DNA of 64,000 bases from Syngnathus acus (taxonomy: Eukaryota > Chordata > Actinopteri > Syngnathiformes > Syngnathidae): contig NC_051103.1 of assembly GCF_901709675.1 (NCBI RefSeq), positions 5,689,501-5,753,500 on the forward strand, written 5' to 3'. A program made the translations under genes and the position numbers. Shown here in pieces: positions 12,997 to 27,639 of this stretch. The notes under the pieces are model-generated. The model made no database searches, was not told the DNA's origin, and saw only the letters and a list, made by a program, of their open reading frames with translations. Within the stretch, counting starts at the first letter, position 1; every line of letters begins with the position of its first letter.

Positions 12997-15900
12997 CATG
13001 ACTCATGTTTCCTCTCCACACACACCGTGAAACTTGATATCACTGTCAAGCTGCACACTTTAGTCCCCCAACTTGCTTTTCCTTTGCATTATCTGCCACG
13101 ATTTTCCCCGAATACTTTCTAGCTGCTTTAATTTCAAAGGTGTTCTTTAACAAAATGCAAATTTGAAGACAAGGAAAGCGGGAGAATGACTCAGAAGATC
13201 ACCAACTTAATTTGCTCTCAGTTTCTTATGAAGCGAGTCAATTTCCCCGATTAAATAGAAATAGAATTAGAGGAACCCCTGCTGCTATTCGCGGAGGCCT
13301 TTCGCGCATGCTAAATTTAGCTAGCTTTTCGTAAGCGTCCCGTTTTCACGCTTGCTAATATTGAGCCGCTAGCCTATGAACGGATTTGTTGTCGTCCAGC
13401 CGTTTGTTGTGACGTGTCGCGGCGGATGCCGCGTTGGTGTTTGTTTGCGCGATGGGCTTTTATGCTAGGCGCTCATTTGAAGCGGTGACTTGATGTGTAC
13501 GTTTGTGCTAGCACATTGTGTGCCTCCTCCCTCGCATGTACTGTACATTTATAAATATACGCAAGCTTGTGTGGTTTGTGTCTGCTGTAGGCGTGCACAT
13601 TCTTTATCTGGCACAGGGAGTCGAGTTGACCAGAGTCGACCCCCCCCCGTTCCCCTTTAACCTCGCCTGCTGCCATCCTGTGCGCCGCGCATTAGCGTTT
13701 AGCTGCTCGGAATAACTTTGCCTTCCCTTATCTTACATTTGCCACATGCGTCCCTCGCCTCGCTTTTATGATATAGTTTGAGTTTAGCAGGATTTGGGGG
13801 GGGTATTTTCTCCATTTACAAGATAGCTGCAAACATACAGGCGCTAGTTTACAAACGCTAAAGCAGTTTATAATATAATCGGTAGCTATGTTTGGCAACT
13901 TTTTCCCGACCCTTCCAGTATTTTTTATTCAATTTTAATTCCTGCAAAGAGTTATTTTCATAGTTTGTTTGTAAAAAAGGAATGCATTGTAAGTTTGTTG
14001 CTCATCGCAGTTTGTTGCTAGCATTGTTTTTCCCCCCATGATTTCAGATCAAACTCAATTTTTTTTATTTTACACAGCAGATGTTTCACATGGGATTCAT
14101 TTAAGCAAATAAACAAAAAAGATGGGGGAAAGAAACTAAAACGCTCTGTTTCTGCTTGTGTTTCTGTCCCTCAAATACAATATTTGAGGGGAATTATGTT
14201 AAACGTTGCAGTGCTGGAGAATGAGGTCACTCGAATATGTTTCAAATGTAAGTTGGCAGAGGAAAACCAAGTCGGTCATGACCCAAAAGTACCGAAGATG
14301 TTATTAGAACTGCAGGAACTGAGACCGCGGGTGGTGGCTCGGGTTTTTCATTGAAAAATAAACAGTTGTATTTTTTGGATGATTCGCTTGGCCTAGTCAG
14401 CAGAAAGTGGGTCAATCACGGGAGAGGTGGCAGTCGCGTCCGTGCGGGCCAGTGCAAAAAAAAAAAAAAGCGAGGCACGGCGAGAGTTGTTATGCTTGGC
14501 GAGCCCACGGAGGAAAAGCCTCGGCCTGGACACGGTCCAGCTGATCAATCTCCACGCTGGCTCGCTTACAACGCCGAGCGAGCGTGACTTTTCAACTATG
14601 CAAACAAGCAGATTGCTGCAAGATTGCAACTTGCACCCGCCGGATTACTTTTGTACTCCTACCAGATTTTCTTTCCAAGTTTGCAAGGTGAAAAGCAAAT
14701 CCCGCCGCTTTGAACCCGCAACAACGCGTCGGGCTTTTGCACTGCTAATGAACGCGTGGATTCTTCAGGAAGGATTGAAACCAAACGCAGATGTGTCACA
14801 TGCCTAACGGCTGATTCAAGTGTGGACAAGATGAGCGCCTCGATTCCTTTCTCTTGTGTATAAAATAGAAATTGTCACGCACTGTTGCGCCCGCCGTCGA
14901 CGTTTGTAGCAGCCTGGATCACGCATCTCTTGCTCACCCAGGTGTTGTGTTGCCGTTTAACTCGGCTGCCAAGTTCTGTCAACGCATAGCGGCAAGTGCT
15001 CGGAACTTGAAACCGTTGAAGTCAAGTACTCTAGCCGCAAATTTTTTCTTTTCTTTTTTTGGTCGATTTCAGTATTCGCTCAAAGGCCGCTTTGTCGAGC
15101 GCTTTCACAGTCAGTAGCTGTCACACGAAATCAAATAATTTTTTTTTAAAAAAGCAAGAGATCCTTTCAACAGTGTAAACCTGGCAAATGAAAGGCGGAC
15201 GGGATGGTGCAAAGCGTCTCGCAGGTTTTTGCCGCTTGTGGTTTTGGAGCTGCTTCAAGAGCACGGCGTGCGTGCTAGCGCTTGGCAAGGGCCCAACCAC
15301 AAAAAACAATAGTCGCAGTCTACTTAAATAGATGTACGCATACTTGTGTCACAATAAAAGACTCAAGTAGAAGTAGTGATTCAACGCCGTCGTCTAAAAT
15401 CCCCGCAAAGGGGAAAATAACTGTCGAGGGGCGTCGGAAGCAACAGATCATCTTTTAACTTCATTCTGGCTCTTTGCGCTGTCAAACCTTCGCTTGTTCG
15501 GAGCCAGCCAAGCGCCGCGCAAGCTAGTCCGTCCCGCCGTGGAAGACGTTTGGGGCGCTCAATGCTTCCTTTGTGTCATTTGGAGGCTGCTCTGAGCAGA
15601 TGGCCACCATGTTGCGCCACGTCTGACGCCTGTCAGGTTGCGCGTCGCCGTGCCCGGCATGCTCATTTTTGTTGTCATTGAGTGTCTCACTGCCGTCAAC
15701 CTTATTCGGAATGTCAAAGAATCTTCCACTAATGTCTGGAATGAAGTTTAGCTCCTAGCCAACATACAGAGGCGGAGATTTATGATTTCAACATATTTCA
15801 GTTGTTATTTTCCGATTAGCCGAGCCTTTGTTGCCATCTTGTACCGTTTTGGGGGGGGACCAAAAAACCACCAATGAGTGAGTTGTGCGTGAATAATGAA

Positions 15901-18900
15901 CAATGGGTTCCAGAGTAAAAAAAAAAAATTGTTCAAAGTCACGTCATTTGCAATTTTTCCATCCTCATATATGAATCCTGCCTAATTGATCAAATTAGTT
16001 GTTTCTGTCTCAGATCTTAAAATTGATCTCAATCTAAATATGATTGACGGACGCTTTTATTTTATTTTAGTTGTTCTTACCCAGTCATCTTGAAATCTTT
16101 TTTTTTTTTATGACCCATTAAATATGAGTTTCATGTCGCTTCTGACAAATTTCAACCAAGCTTCAGCCTTGACAGAGATTTCTGTTCTGTGGCTCTGGTT
16201 GTTTTTATTTTTTTTGCCTGATATCTGATCACAAATGTATCAAGTGGGATGTGTCATGTGAGCTGCTGCCCATCATCTGCTTTAAAGAGTCTCACTGCAG
16301 CCGAGTTCCAGTCAAACAGAGCTTCGCTAAATTCAATTGGTCGGCTTTGCTGTACGCTTATTGGATGTGACATTCAGGGAATGTTTATGCGCTCGTAAAA
16401 AAAATCTTTGTTGGATCCGACTGGTGCGGCGGTTTGCATGGAACCGACATGACTTGTTTGACATTTATGTACGCTATCGTTTGACAGCTGCGGCCTGACG
16501 ACCGACTGGCGTAGCTCGTTAATACGTCGGCGCCGCTCGTATACGTTTTGGCCAAATCTGTCTCCATCTTTGCCGAACAGGTGCGAGATATGTACGGTTA
16601 TTAAGCTCCTCTGTGATTTCGGCGGGCAGCCTCGGCCTCAGGTTGGACACTTCATTTGGCTAACGGATTAGCCTGTTGAGCCTTTTAGCGCTAAGCCGGT
16701 CTCAGGGATAATAGAGCATCGCTTTGCGTTGACGAGACAACCACGCGCCGAGAACATCCCCCCTATCATCCCCGGCCTCGCCGAGGGATTTTCCACATGG
16801 TAGCGTTCCCTCCCGCTGGGAGTCAGCTAACTGCCGTCACTATCGCTATCTAAGCCCCCCCTTACGCTCTCCCGCGCGTGGTCACGCGTCGGCTCTCGTG
16901 ATCCGAAAACCTTCCTTCCGCCGAGAGCCTCCCCCACCCTCTCGTGGGAAGCGACCCAAGTCCGTCTGCGTCGTAATTGCGGCGGAGAAGGACGGCGAGT
17001 CTTATGAATGGTGGAGAGACAAGTCATGCTCCTGACTCATCAAAATTTGTGTGTAATTTCTCTCCCAGCATACTACTTAATAAAAAATGTCCTCATCTGA
17101 TTTATATCATTTGGCCATTTGTTGTTTTGCCGCATCCTTTGTCAACACTGTCACGGCCGAGTATGTGGACAAGCAAGTTTTTCATGCGTGCGAACGCCGT
17201 GTACATTCACTGTGTGCATGATTATTTATATATATATATTATATATTTATTTCATACTGCCAACACCCGGCGATATTCCAGTTAAAAAGTACATGCTGTT
17301 TTAATGATTATAATTACGCTCTCCTTTTTGTGGCGGCAAATCGTCGTCGGAACAGCGCAAAGCGCTCGACGGTGTAGCCGCGCGTAAACATGCTTCACTT
17401 GATTGCTAATACTCTCGGAGCAAAAAAACACGTCAGAGCGTGCTGACGAATGCAGAGCCATTATTATAATGATGATGGCCGTGGTTAGGAGCGATGGAAA
17501 GCATCTTATGGATCCCATTTTAGACCGCAAAATGTCTGCCTTTTGGTCTTTGAGCCAGACAATGTTGTTTTGCTTCCTTAAAGCCAAATAGGTTCTGATT
17601 GTCGTTCTCCATTAGTTGGCGTGCCGTGATTCGTCCCGCTCCGTTTAGGTCCTTGCTGACCAAATCTGATGACTCGCAGCAACCCGCTTGACATAAACAA
17701 GTCTGCTTGCAACTTTAACGTCCGAGGCGAGCGAGTGTCGCCGAGGTGCTGCGGCGGCCGCTGGCCACGCCCACAAATCCTCCCGCGTGTTTGCGCAGAG
17801 GTTAAACATTTCTCTGAATTTGCACGCTTTTATCGGAGAGTCACTGTACGTTTCAGCCTTGACCTCTGACCCCTGGCGATTTGCACGCTTGTCTTCAGGT
17901 GATCGATCGGGGAGAGCGTTGCTCAGAAAAAAAAAAATGCTGACTGTTTATAGAGCAGCCCAAGCATAAGGCCTGCCTGCCGGCCTGCCAGGGTATGTAA
18001 TCAGAAGAGGCTTGTGTTGTGCGGAACATACTGTACTCGACTCGGGCTGCTGCAGTGGAGCGGCTATAAATAGTTGGCGCTGATAATCAGGGAAAGCAAG
18101 AAGAACAGCGAGAAGAAGCAGCAAGCCCGTGAAGAAACGAAAAGTCAACAAACACTGAGGAGATGAGAGGGCAAAGATGTATAGGAGATAAACTAGCAAG
18201 CTCGGCGTGGATATCGCCGCACGTAAACATGTTTGCCGTCCAGCTGGCATGACGACAAACGAGAGGCTCAAATCCGATTCGACGGCACTGCGCCAAAGCC
18301 TTGCTGTGCCGCTGGACACCTTTTTTTTTTTCTCGATCATCTCCTCAAATTCACCTGCCGGCTGTCAAACTTGGCCTGGATTCGGTTCGCCTTGCACACA
18401 GCAGTCCCAATGTTCCCATTTGGAATTCTACCAAGCCCCCCCGCCACACACACACACTTCACCATAGCAACCGAGTATGCGTTCTTACACGCACACACAC
18501 AGAGTCATTCCACATTTGCCACATTCCTTCTCTTTTCTCTCTCTGCGCATGCCACTCGCGGCTCCTCCTCTTACAGCGTTCCTCCAGGAATGTTGGCGGC
18601 TGTTCAAAAGTCCTAAATCAACTCCGGGCGGCGAGGCCGGTCGGACCGGGTCGGGCCCCCTCGCCGCATGTCGGTCGCCCCCGCGCGCCGACTCTCCCCC
18701 TCCCGAAAAAAACAAAAACATTAACATCCTAACGTCACGCTGGATTTCTTCTCAACATCAGCACTTTGCTATTAAACACGTTCCCGCCGACTGAAACGGA
18801 ATCTGCGCTATTGACACGGCGGGAGGATTTAGTGGAGCCGTTTCTCCTGCTGCTTGTCAGCTCGCCAAGGTCTCGCTTGCCATGAGTCTGTGGTTTGCTT

Positions 18901-20493
18901 GTGAGCGAGGAAGGAAGGAAGGGAGACTTAGAGGAGAGAGCGAACGAAAGAGGGGAAGGTAGTAGGACAAACTTGGCCCTGATCAGCTGGGAATATTTGG
19001 CTTCATGAGATCGTGGGTGACTCCCAGCTTTTGTTTACTACCGTGTCACATTTAGCTTTGCTCGACAAGCCGTCCTCAAACTTGGTCATATTTTGCTTTT
19101 CGGTTTTGTTGACTACAATCGCAATTCAAAATGGCCGCCGTAGCAAAGCGCCATCATTAGCGGCAAACAAGAGTGACCTAGCGGCGTCCTATCTGATGGG
19201 TCTCCCGCGATTTATGAGCCCGCTTTGACCTCAGTGCCGGGAGGGAAGAGATGTCACCTTCGGTTGCCTCTAGCGACTATTTATTTAATTCCCACTACAA
19301 AGCAGACTATTAACGGAATCATCTTCCCTTTGTGCTCCGTATGGCAAGAATTGAGTCGAGTGGAAAGCAGCCAGGGTTGCGTGCAACGTTGCCAAAGACA
19401 GTGTTCCATCATATGTTGTCCACATTGGAAACTTTGGAGAAAAGGGGCACGGGAACTGGTCCGAGTGCGACCTTGAAAAATTAATTTTGCAACCCTGTTG
19501 GATCATTTCCACACAGTGGCCAGAAAATCACGACTCCAGAAGTGTCCGTGTTGTTCTTGGCTCTCCGATGTTGTTTGTCGATAAGCGTTTTGATAAGAAG
19601 AGCAAATAAGTCCTTTTTATAGCCTAAACCGTGCTTGGCGCTTTTCAAGGTAGAACATGTAACGTAAAACACGTTTCAACTTCTGCTTCGACTCTTGATG
19701 ACGTCTAATTGGAAACATGTCAAGGCTTCTGAGAAAATGAGCTTCAGAGAAGGTTCTGCTCCGCGGTCGCTAATGTTTACCTCATGTCGGTAATGGCGGC
19801 ATCGCGAGGCTAATGTCTACGGTTCCGTATGAGGCAAATAATCTCACTGGAAGGATTTACGCAAAGGAGTCGTCATGCCGTCGGTGTTTGGGAACGCTGC
19901 TAAGCGACACGGCTATGTCATGTGACTTTGGCCGCCGTCCGTCTATCCACCCGTGCCTTTTCCAAAGCGCATCTCCTCACGGGCAATCAAACAGGAGCCG
20001 GAACATACGTGCATGGAAAATAAAGCAGAAGTAAAGGCGAAATTACATTTGATTTCCCGCGACGCGACCGATTGAATTACTACCGCGGCACGAAACGACG
20101 CTCGGCCGCCGATTGACACGAGGGCGTACAGAAGAAGCGGCGCTCGGGAGGAATGGAGATTCCACGCAAGAACATTTCCAGGCACGCTGAAACCAGTTCT
20201 GAAACCGGTTTTTGTTTTGCCTGCTGCAAAATGATGAATGTAGTGCCAGCACATTGCTCCCAGATGTGGTGTCACGATTTTGTCCCCATATGTGAGCACG
20301 GCGTCACCGTCACTACGTTTGGCTGTTGAGACTTGACACCATCTGACTTGAAGAGTCTTTGAGTGTGATTGATAATATTTGACATCATCACTTATGAAAA
20401 ACTAAATCGAGGTTTGATTGGTCAATCCGACGACGACAACTAGCACAACGCTAATGTAGTACGAGTGAGGCTCACTTACACTCATGGGTGGCT

Positions 20494-20528
20494 TCCTCTT
20501 GAGTTTCCTCTTGAGTTTCCTCTTTGCT
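20494..20528. repeat. Short direct repeat (TTTCCTCTTGAG unit)
   Basis: A 12-13-nt unit (TTCCTCTTGAGT) occurs twice in full, followed by a degenerate third copy. It is a minor local duplication with no evident function. Confidence 0.6.
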
Positions 20529-20947
20529 TTCCTGTTGCGAAGCACTTAGAAGCTTTTAGTGGCGTCCTCTCTCTTCATCCCCCGCTTCCTTAAATGAGCA
20601 TATTTCAACACTCCCCATCCATTTATCTTTCTTACGTTGTCTCGCGTGTGATTCACGGCCGTTCCGCGCACCGCGAGCAGAGCTCAAAATCGGCTGTTTG
20701 TGCACAAAACGGCTTAATGGAGTCGTTTGTCATCATATCTGAATTATTTAATATGGTTTGGTGTTAGAGAGCTTTCGCTGGCCATTCTAAGCCCGGCAAA
20801 CAACATTCTCGGTTCATCAGTGCGGCATTAATATTTGTCATTCAGTGCAGAGCATGAATGACACGACTGCCTATTGTTATTTTGTCTGTCTACATGTTGC
20901 GGCACCATTTGTGTCTTGGCCTTGTTAGTTTCCTTTACACTATATGT

Positions 20948-20971
20948 CCCCCCCCCCCCCCCCCCCCCCCC
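20948..20971. repeat. Poly-C run (24 nt)
   Basis: An uninterrupted run of C. The neighbouring proline-rich and glycine-rich open reading frames are produced by this homopolymer and are not genes. Run length is prone to sequencing error. Confidence 0.9.
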
Positions 20972-21046
20972 GCCCTCGCACCAGCACTTCTTGGGCCCCT
21001 TTGTAACACCCACCCATACTCACAATGCTCTTTTCCTGGCCCGCAG

Positions 21047-21129
21047 GGTAGAGACGAGGCGGACTGTGCCAAGCAGGAGGCTGGAGGAAATAATTAGCCG
21101 TGCATGCAGACACACGCCTAACATGACTG
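21047..21129 (+). other. Candidate untranslated exon in the thra intron
   Basis: A pyrimidine-rich acceptor (CTCTTTTCCTGGCCCGCAG) is followed by 83 nt ending in ATGACTG before GTAGGT. It has no protein similarity. It sits in the right orientation between the CpG-rich block and the thra start-codon exon, so it could be an alternative 5' leader exon. Evidence is splice signals only. Confidence 0.2.
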
Positions 21130-24100
21130 GTAGGTAGACCGACAAAGACGTCTCGCTTTAATCTAATCAAATAGAAGATAAAAGACAAAACATAATTGGG
21201 TTGATTATTTTTAGTTTAATGGGTGTGTGTGGGGGGGAGCAATATACTGCACAAAATTAATTAATGTTCATTCCAGCCTGTCTGGTGTTTCCTAGCATGC
21301 GTTAGTTTTAAGCTAGCGGTCACTCGTATCTTGCTCTCTCAGATTACGCTTATCAGATTTTTTGGGCTGCTTCAGGTGTCATTACTATCAGTGTGTGTTG
21401 CTTTGCCAGAGTTAAAAAGGCCAAAGCCGTGCAAAAGAGGGGACTAGGTCACCAAATAAACAAAACACAAGCATTTTTTTCTTTTGCATCTCAGACTTTG
21501 TTCTCGCCAATGTTTGCCCTGGGAGGCCGGCACAGGACTTCTAAGCTCGCGTTGGAGCGTGGCCCGGAATGGCGCTGGCAGAAGGGGTAAAAAAAAAAAA
21601 ATCCTCCTTTGGCTCTTGATGGCTCGCCAGCTGCCATTACATAATGTCGCTCGTACACTTGTGGGAATAACGTGTGGTCAGGGTGAATCATGAATGTGGA
21701 TTTTGGTGCTTTCCGCAGAGCAGGGGAGCGAGCCAATTTCATGACGTCGTCGTCTGTTGTTATGAATCGAATCAAATCAAGATGGTCGGGTCCCCCTCTA
21801 CTCTACCTTTCAAAAGTTTTGGGCCGCAGCCAAGCGCAACTCGGAGCCGTCGGGATTGGTTTTTCCTCCGGCAAAAACGTCGCGGTCGGCTCATCTGGCC
21901 GCACATCTGGAGGGCATAATTGTGCTTTAATCCCGCTTTAAGCGACACGCCGGTAGCAGCTATCGAGTCCGAGTCGACCGGACAGATGTTGAGGGACTCG
22001 CTGTGCTTGATTCTCGTGGAAAAAATAAACATGTCAATGTGGAGATTCACATTCTACAGTAGGTTTTTTTTTTTTTTTTTTCCTCCAAGATTCCCTGATT
22101 AGTGTTTGGGTACTTTATTAGTTCCTTTAAATAGATGAGACGATTCCGCTTAACATAAAAATGACTTCACAGTTAGCATGAGCGTGTGTGCGTGCCGATG
22201 TCAGCCGTGCTCCTGCAGCCCCAGGTGAGATTTACGAGGTGTTAAGAGAGCTCGCCTACGAGGGCGGAGGTCCGGGGGGGGGGGGGGTTCCGTGAGGCCG
22301 GCACTCATGAGTACGCTGCGCCCCTTCAAAAGCGCCTCAACCCCCAAAACCTTCAAGTGTGCGCCATCACCCGCACCCCCCCTTCCAATCGCACCTTCTC
22401 AAGTGTCCGCCCGCCCGCCTCACCATCGGCCACCATTTTGTTTACCCGCTTGGCAGCATTAAAGCCGTCTTCCACCTAAAGCCTCTCCACTCAACAAGAT
22501 ATTGGCCCCAGGCTCCAAAAAAAAAAAAAAAGGAAACGAGTGCAAAGTCTCTGTAATTGCTCTCGGTGCGCCTCACGTTGTTGTGAAACAAGCAGAACGT
22601 TTATGAGTTGTAACAGGACGTTCTGTACTCGCATGCGGGTCTAGCGCTATGCATAACACTCGCAGCACATCTGACGCTGTTCCTTAAACACAAGCTTGTT
22701 ATTGTTCTTAGAGAAAGGAAATCAGGGTACAATAGGTGGGACTCCAAATCAACTTTATAAGTCACATAGAAGGAAAAGATCCTGCCATGGAAAACTTCTA
22801 ATTGCACACGGCAGCCAAAATTGACAGGGGGATGTTTGCAAAAAAAAAAAAAAAGACTCCTGCAGAGTTTCACAACAACATTCCCATGTAAGAGTCTCTA
22901 CAGCAAAATATTTATTTGTTTATTTCCCCTCAGCTGCCCACTTTAGGATACTTGTTGATTTGAGTGGCGGCCAACCCGCCGGTGATCCTGCTAAAAGCTT
23001 GCTGCCGCGTTTTTAAGTCAATATTGACATTCTTGTCCCGATTTCAAATGCAAATATCTGCTGGGGCCGTCCTAAAGTACACCCGGCCGCGCCAGAGCGC
23101 GCGTCGATTTCAAGTTAGTGTTTGTAATATTTTTAGTTTGGCGACTCGGGTGAATTGCTTTTGCCTGAACCTTAACATAACAAGGAGGAAGAGTGAAGCT
23201 AGCAGTCGTTTTCTGACCTCTCTCAGTTTTTTTTAAAAGCCACTAGCGACTTCAAGTCAAAAGTCAAGTCATGTGCTAGCAGACACAATCAAATGTGTGA
23301 AAAATTCCCAATATATAAGATTTCGTAAATGGTAGCCATTAGCGTATGATGTCGCACGAAAAGGCCTTGTTAGCGACATCCGCGATGCCTCAACGGGCAC
23401 AACCCCCCGCTGGGGATCTGGCCTGAGCGATATCATTCCGGCTAACAAGCAGCCGCCCCGCTGTCCGCAGCTCATTGATCACCGCCGACTCGGCGGCCAT
23501 TTGCTCGCCGAGTTGGGATTGAACGTATCATGGGCCGGAAAATGCGGCGTGACTTTTGACCGTTGCAGCTGTTGATCAGCGCTCGTGGGTATTTGCAGCT
23601 GTCGAGTACAAGGAAGCCTCTGATTTTTGGCGGCTTGAGGAGAAGACCACTTGGATTGTCCTGTGGTATTTCCGCTTCTGCTTCGTCTGAGCTCCTTGAG
23701 GCGAGCACTGCTTCGGAACTTCATTGAAATCTGTGCTAATTTCTGTTAGCATATCGATGGCGTTTCCCCTTATATGCTAGCATTGGGGTCAAGCGGACGC
23801 TCGCCTGCGCTTTCTCCCGTCCGTCAGCTCGTAAATGTCACGGCGGGGACGGATGAAACGCCCCGAGAGGACTTTCGGGACTTGCGGCGGTCTGCTTTCT
23901 TTCAGCAGTACAAGTGCTGGATTGATTGATTGCGAGATAGCGAGCACAAAGGTTTATTAGAAAATAGTCCAAATGTAATGATGTGGATTATGAGAGCCCA
24001 CCCACAGCATCTGCCTGCCCGCCTGCCACTGTATTTGTTTGAAGAGTTAATTACGCGCGCACAGACATGAGCAGTACCCCGCACAATCGTTTATGAGGCG

Positions 24101-25589
24101 AGCCACGGGGCTTCTACTTCCTGCGTTTACCACCTCAACCCGCCCCTCACCCGTTTCCTCACCATCAACGACATTTTATCTTTATTTCAAAACTGGCCAT
24201 TCCTGGCAGCGATACCCGCCGCTTTTCCACTTTGCACGACTCGGCAGAAACGACGTAAAATCTGCAAAAATGACTCGCTTTTCACGGCACATGTCACGGG
24301 TCAAAAATTAAATGTCTTGTTTTCTTTCTGATCATGCATTCTTAGCAACATTGGCCACCATGAAATATATTTTAAATAGACACCAAAAAAAACAGCTTAA
24401 GGCCTTTGACTAACGTGACTAAATGTAACGTGATGGCTTTTAATGTAGGCTAATGCGCTACGCTAGCCAGCCAGCCTCTGCTTTTAGCCTTCAACCGCTC
24501 TTGAACGGCATCTTTTATTCCTTTAGCTCTTCTATAGCACAAAAGTCTCGCTTCTTGTGTCCCATCATTTGTTCTTCTTTTTCTTCTTCTTTGACAGTTC
24601 TCGATTGCTTTTGTTGAACGCGGATGGAAGGTCCATCCAAGACTCTCGATTGTCCACGCGTGGGATTGGTTGCGTGACGTATAGATTTTTCAAAATGCAG
24701 TCTGAACTTTCATCTAAGCTCACCTAAAAAGGCCTTTTTCATTACCAAATCAATCCTGGAAATTCCTATTCCGCTTCTCCCTCGTTAGCTGCAGAAGCAC
24801 TGGTTCCAATTTCCCAGCGCCGCCGCGAGCCCATTGGCCGATGCCGGTACATACCCCCGACACACCCACTCCACCCCAAAAAAAGGCTTGCTGGCACGCG
24901 TTGCGAGCTGGCCCGTGTGACTGGGCAATTAGTGGCTTGGATGTCTGTTGTGAGAGCGTCATGCCCGTCCACACACACTTTAGACATCAGCAGCGAGCGT
25001 TGCCAGGCGCAAGCAGCCGTGTTGACATGACCTGAAAGATGAAACGAGATCAGAGTGTCAAAAGTTCTCAATTATAGTGATCAAAATGATGGCAGTTGTC
25101 AGGATGCTTGTGTTTGGCACAGCGCTATGTGCACTGATTGGCTATGTGAGTTGACAAAAATGTCATTTGGTGGCTCAGGATGAACAAATAGAATCCAACA
25201 AAGCTACGCCTATTCATTATTCCACCAGTTTCCGAGGTGCTTATTGTAACGTATTGGCGGAAAAGTATCATTTTGCTTTTTGTGCACTTCCCGTAATTCT
25301 CAAGAAAATATTCCAATTTTCGACTCGGGCCCTTTCGCCGCAGTTGCCTTCGGGGTGACGCTAATGTCTCCCGTCTTGATGCGGGCCCTCCACGTCTGCT
25401 CACGTTAGAGGCCGCTCCGTCTACCCCCTGAAGAAAGCACGCTGGCTGCTAGCCAGGTTAGCGATTTAGAGCTCGTGCGGCGGCACTGAAGGCCCGCAGT
25501 GCCACCGGAGTGAGTCACGGAGTTGATGATGCTAACGCGCTAATGCATCGATTGCCCGCTTTAAGTGCATTCAGTCATGGGGTTATATT

Positions 25590-25672
25590 GCAGGTGTCAA
25601 ACTCGAGGCCAGCGGGCCACATGTGACCCATACGTCATTTTGTAACAAAGCTTGCCACAAGGTTTCCATTGA
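25590..25672. mobile_element. Possible hAT-type transposon end fragment
   Basis: The string CAGGTGTCAAACTCGAGGCC followed by GCGGGCCACATGTGACCC resembles the terminal region of many vertebrate hAT elements, which begin CAGGGGTGTCAAACTC and continue with GGGCCACAT. I found no matching opposite end within the next kilobase, so this would be a truncated, decayed copy. Confidence is low because it rests on a remembered terminal consensus. Confidence 0.35.
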
Positions 25673-25832
25673 CGTCCGTTCACAACTAGCAAATGGTGGG
25701 AAGTAAATTCAAGACAATTCAATACCTTTCTGTATGTGATGCAATTCAAAAACACATATTTTCACATATATCGGCCAATGATGATCGGTCACCGATCAAT
25801 CGGAATTTCCCTACACGCGCTGTGTACAGAAG

Positions 25833-25939
25833 GTGTGTGTGTGTGTGTGTGCTTGCATGCCTCTGCAGATTGGATGACCCAGAATGTCTTGCTCTCATGT
25901 TCTGTCAAGAGCGCTCACGTGCACCAATGCAGCGTGAGG

Positions 25940-25967
<28 letters not shown>
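25833..25967. repeat. Opposed (GT)n and (CA)n microsatellites
   Basis: A (GT)9-10 tract at 25,833-25,851 and a (CA)14 tract at 25,940-25,967 are complementary and about 88 nt apart, so single-stranded DNA or RNA could fold back through about 18 base pairs. They lie within the presumed thra intron. Confidence 0.8.
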
Positions 25968-25972
<5 letters not shown>

Positions 25973-27604
25973 TGGTGTTTACCGTCTGGGAGAGGCAGCC
26001 CATATAGAAATGTGGCCCCCTCTCGCCTGTTATCTTTCTCCTCCTCCGCCAACGTCCATCTTTCTCGTTTATCTCTGCTGCCCGATTGGACGATTGTACT
26101 GGCGGCCTGCGATTGGATGAAATCCACCCTCTGTGGTTTTATGGCCTGAACTCACTTTCCACTTTACTGATAAATATAAAAAGAAAAATCCCGCAAGGGA
26201 AGGTGGGAATTTGTAAATTATTTATGAGTTTTCTTTTGTGCATGTCTTGAAATATGTGTTTGGATAGTATCATTGGAGCGTGGATCCTGTCGACCCGCAT
26301 GCCGCCACACTTGTCGTGAACCATTGATGCCATCCGCTGATGATTAATGACACTCGTTTGAACCTGATGATCACTGCCATGAGTAAGCACGGGCGTGTCA
26401 ACCGTCTCCGATGTCACGCTTCCCGATGTCGCGCCGCCTTTGTCTCCAGGCGTCTCAAGTTGCTCAACTTACTGTGACAAAAGCGCATGCTAAGCGTCAA
26501 GGAAGAACATTTGGATATCTTCACATGTCTGGCATGATAATTACTCGACTCAATTGTTAATTTTTTTTTTGTTTCTTTCCATCAGTAGCTATGTCAGCTT
26601 GATCCTACATGAATTTGTCATGCTTATGGAAGTTTTTTTAAGCCGCTGATTTTTTCATGAGGACTAGCCTCGCCGTGACCTTCTGGCGAAGCCGGAACGT
26701 CGAAAATGGACTACGAGGTTGCTGTCAAAGTGTCTATATGGGCCTCACAAGAGCAACACAGATGGTGTTATGAATGCCAAGTGGTGTTCTCTCTATCCCG
26801 CTTTTGTACACATATGCGTGCATACGTGGTGTAGAGTGCACATGTAATGCGCCGGGGTCAAAGTCGTGGATAAATATTTAGCATTCCTCGGGTCCGGCGG
26901 AACCTTGCGTGGCCTCGGAAAGCCGGCGGTGCAGCCCGCCCCCACCCTGCACTCATCCGCGCATCAGTGCCCCTGCGCCGAGTTCACGCCTGTGCACTTG
27001 ACTCAACGCTTGCGCTGATCTGAGCCTAAAAGGCACCGCCAGTTTATTTATACAGCAGCGTTTGTACGCAAGGCGAATCGGCCACGCTAACCGCACGATG
27101 CTCCCGTTGAGGGCTGAAGGGGATGACTGTGGGAAGGTTAACCTCTTCCCTGAATCGTCACCCCGATCCTTCCTTCCTCTTCTTCTGCTGTTTCTTATCA
27201 GCCTTGCTCTTCGTCTCCAGTCCTGAGAAGTCCTTGATGTGTTCTGACACCAAAGGGTCTCAGGGGGCCGACGACTCTGTTGCGCTTTTGGACATGCACG
27301 TGTAAGGCACATGTACGTGTGTGTGTGCATATACAGTGTGTGTGTGTGGCTGAGATGAAAACTAATCAGATCCAGGACCACACACATGCTCGCAAGGATC
27401 CGGCGGGGGCCACCGGGGCCCCTGGCCCTCGGGTGCCCCGGCCCAAGTCTCTGCCAAGAAAATCACCTTCCAGTCCATTGCCTCCACCCTTCTGAACGCC
27501 TACACACACCTCTCCCTCCCACGCCACTTTCTCATCTTTCATAGATTTTTCTGGATCCGCTCAGGGAAAAAGAAATTGCGAGGGGCCTCACGAGGCTTTC
27601 CCGT

Positions 27605-27606
<2 letters not shown>

Positions 27607-27637
<31 letters not shown>
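27607..27637. repeat. Poly-C run (31 nt)
   Basis: Thirty-one consecutive C residues, the longest poly-C in the window. The proline-rich reading frame across it is an artefact. Confidence 0.9.

Positions 27638-27639
<2 letters not shown>

Noticed and set aside
20828-21188. Pro-rich and Gly-rich frames around 20,950
   Set aside because: They are produced by the 24-nt poly-C run.
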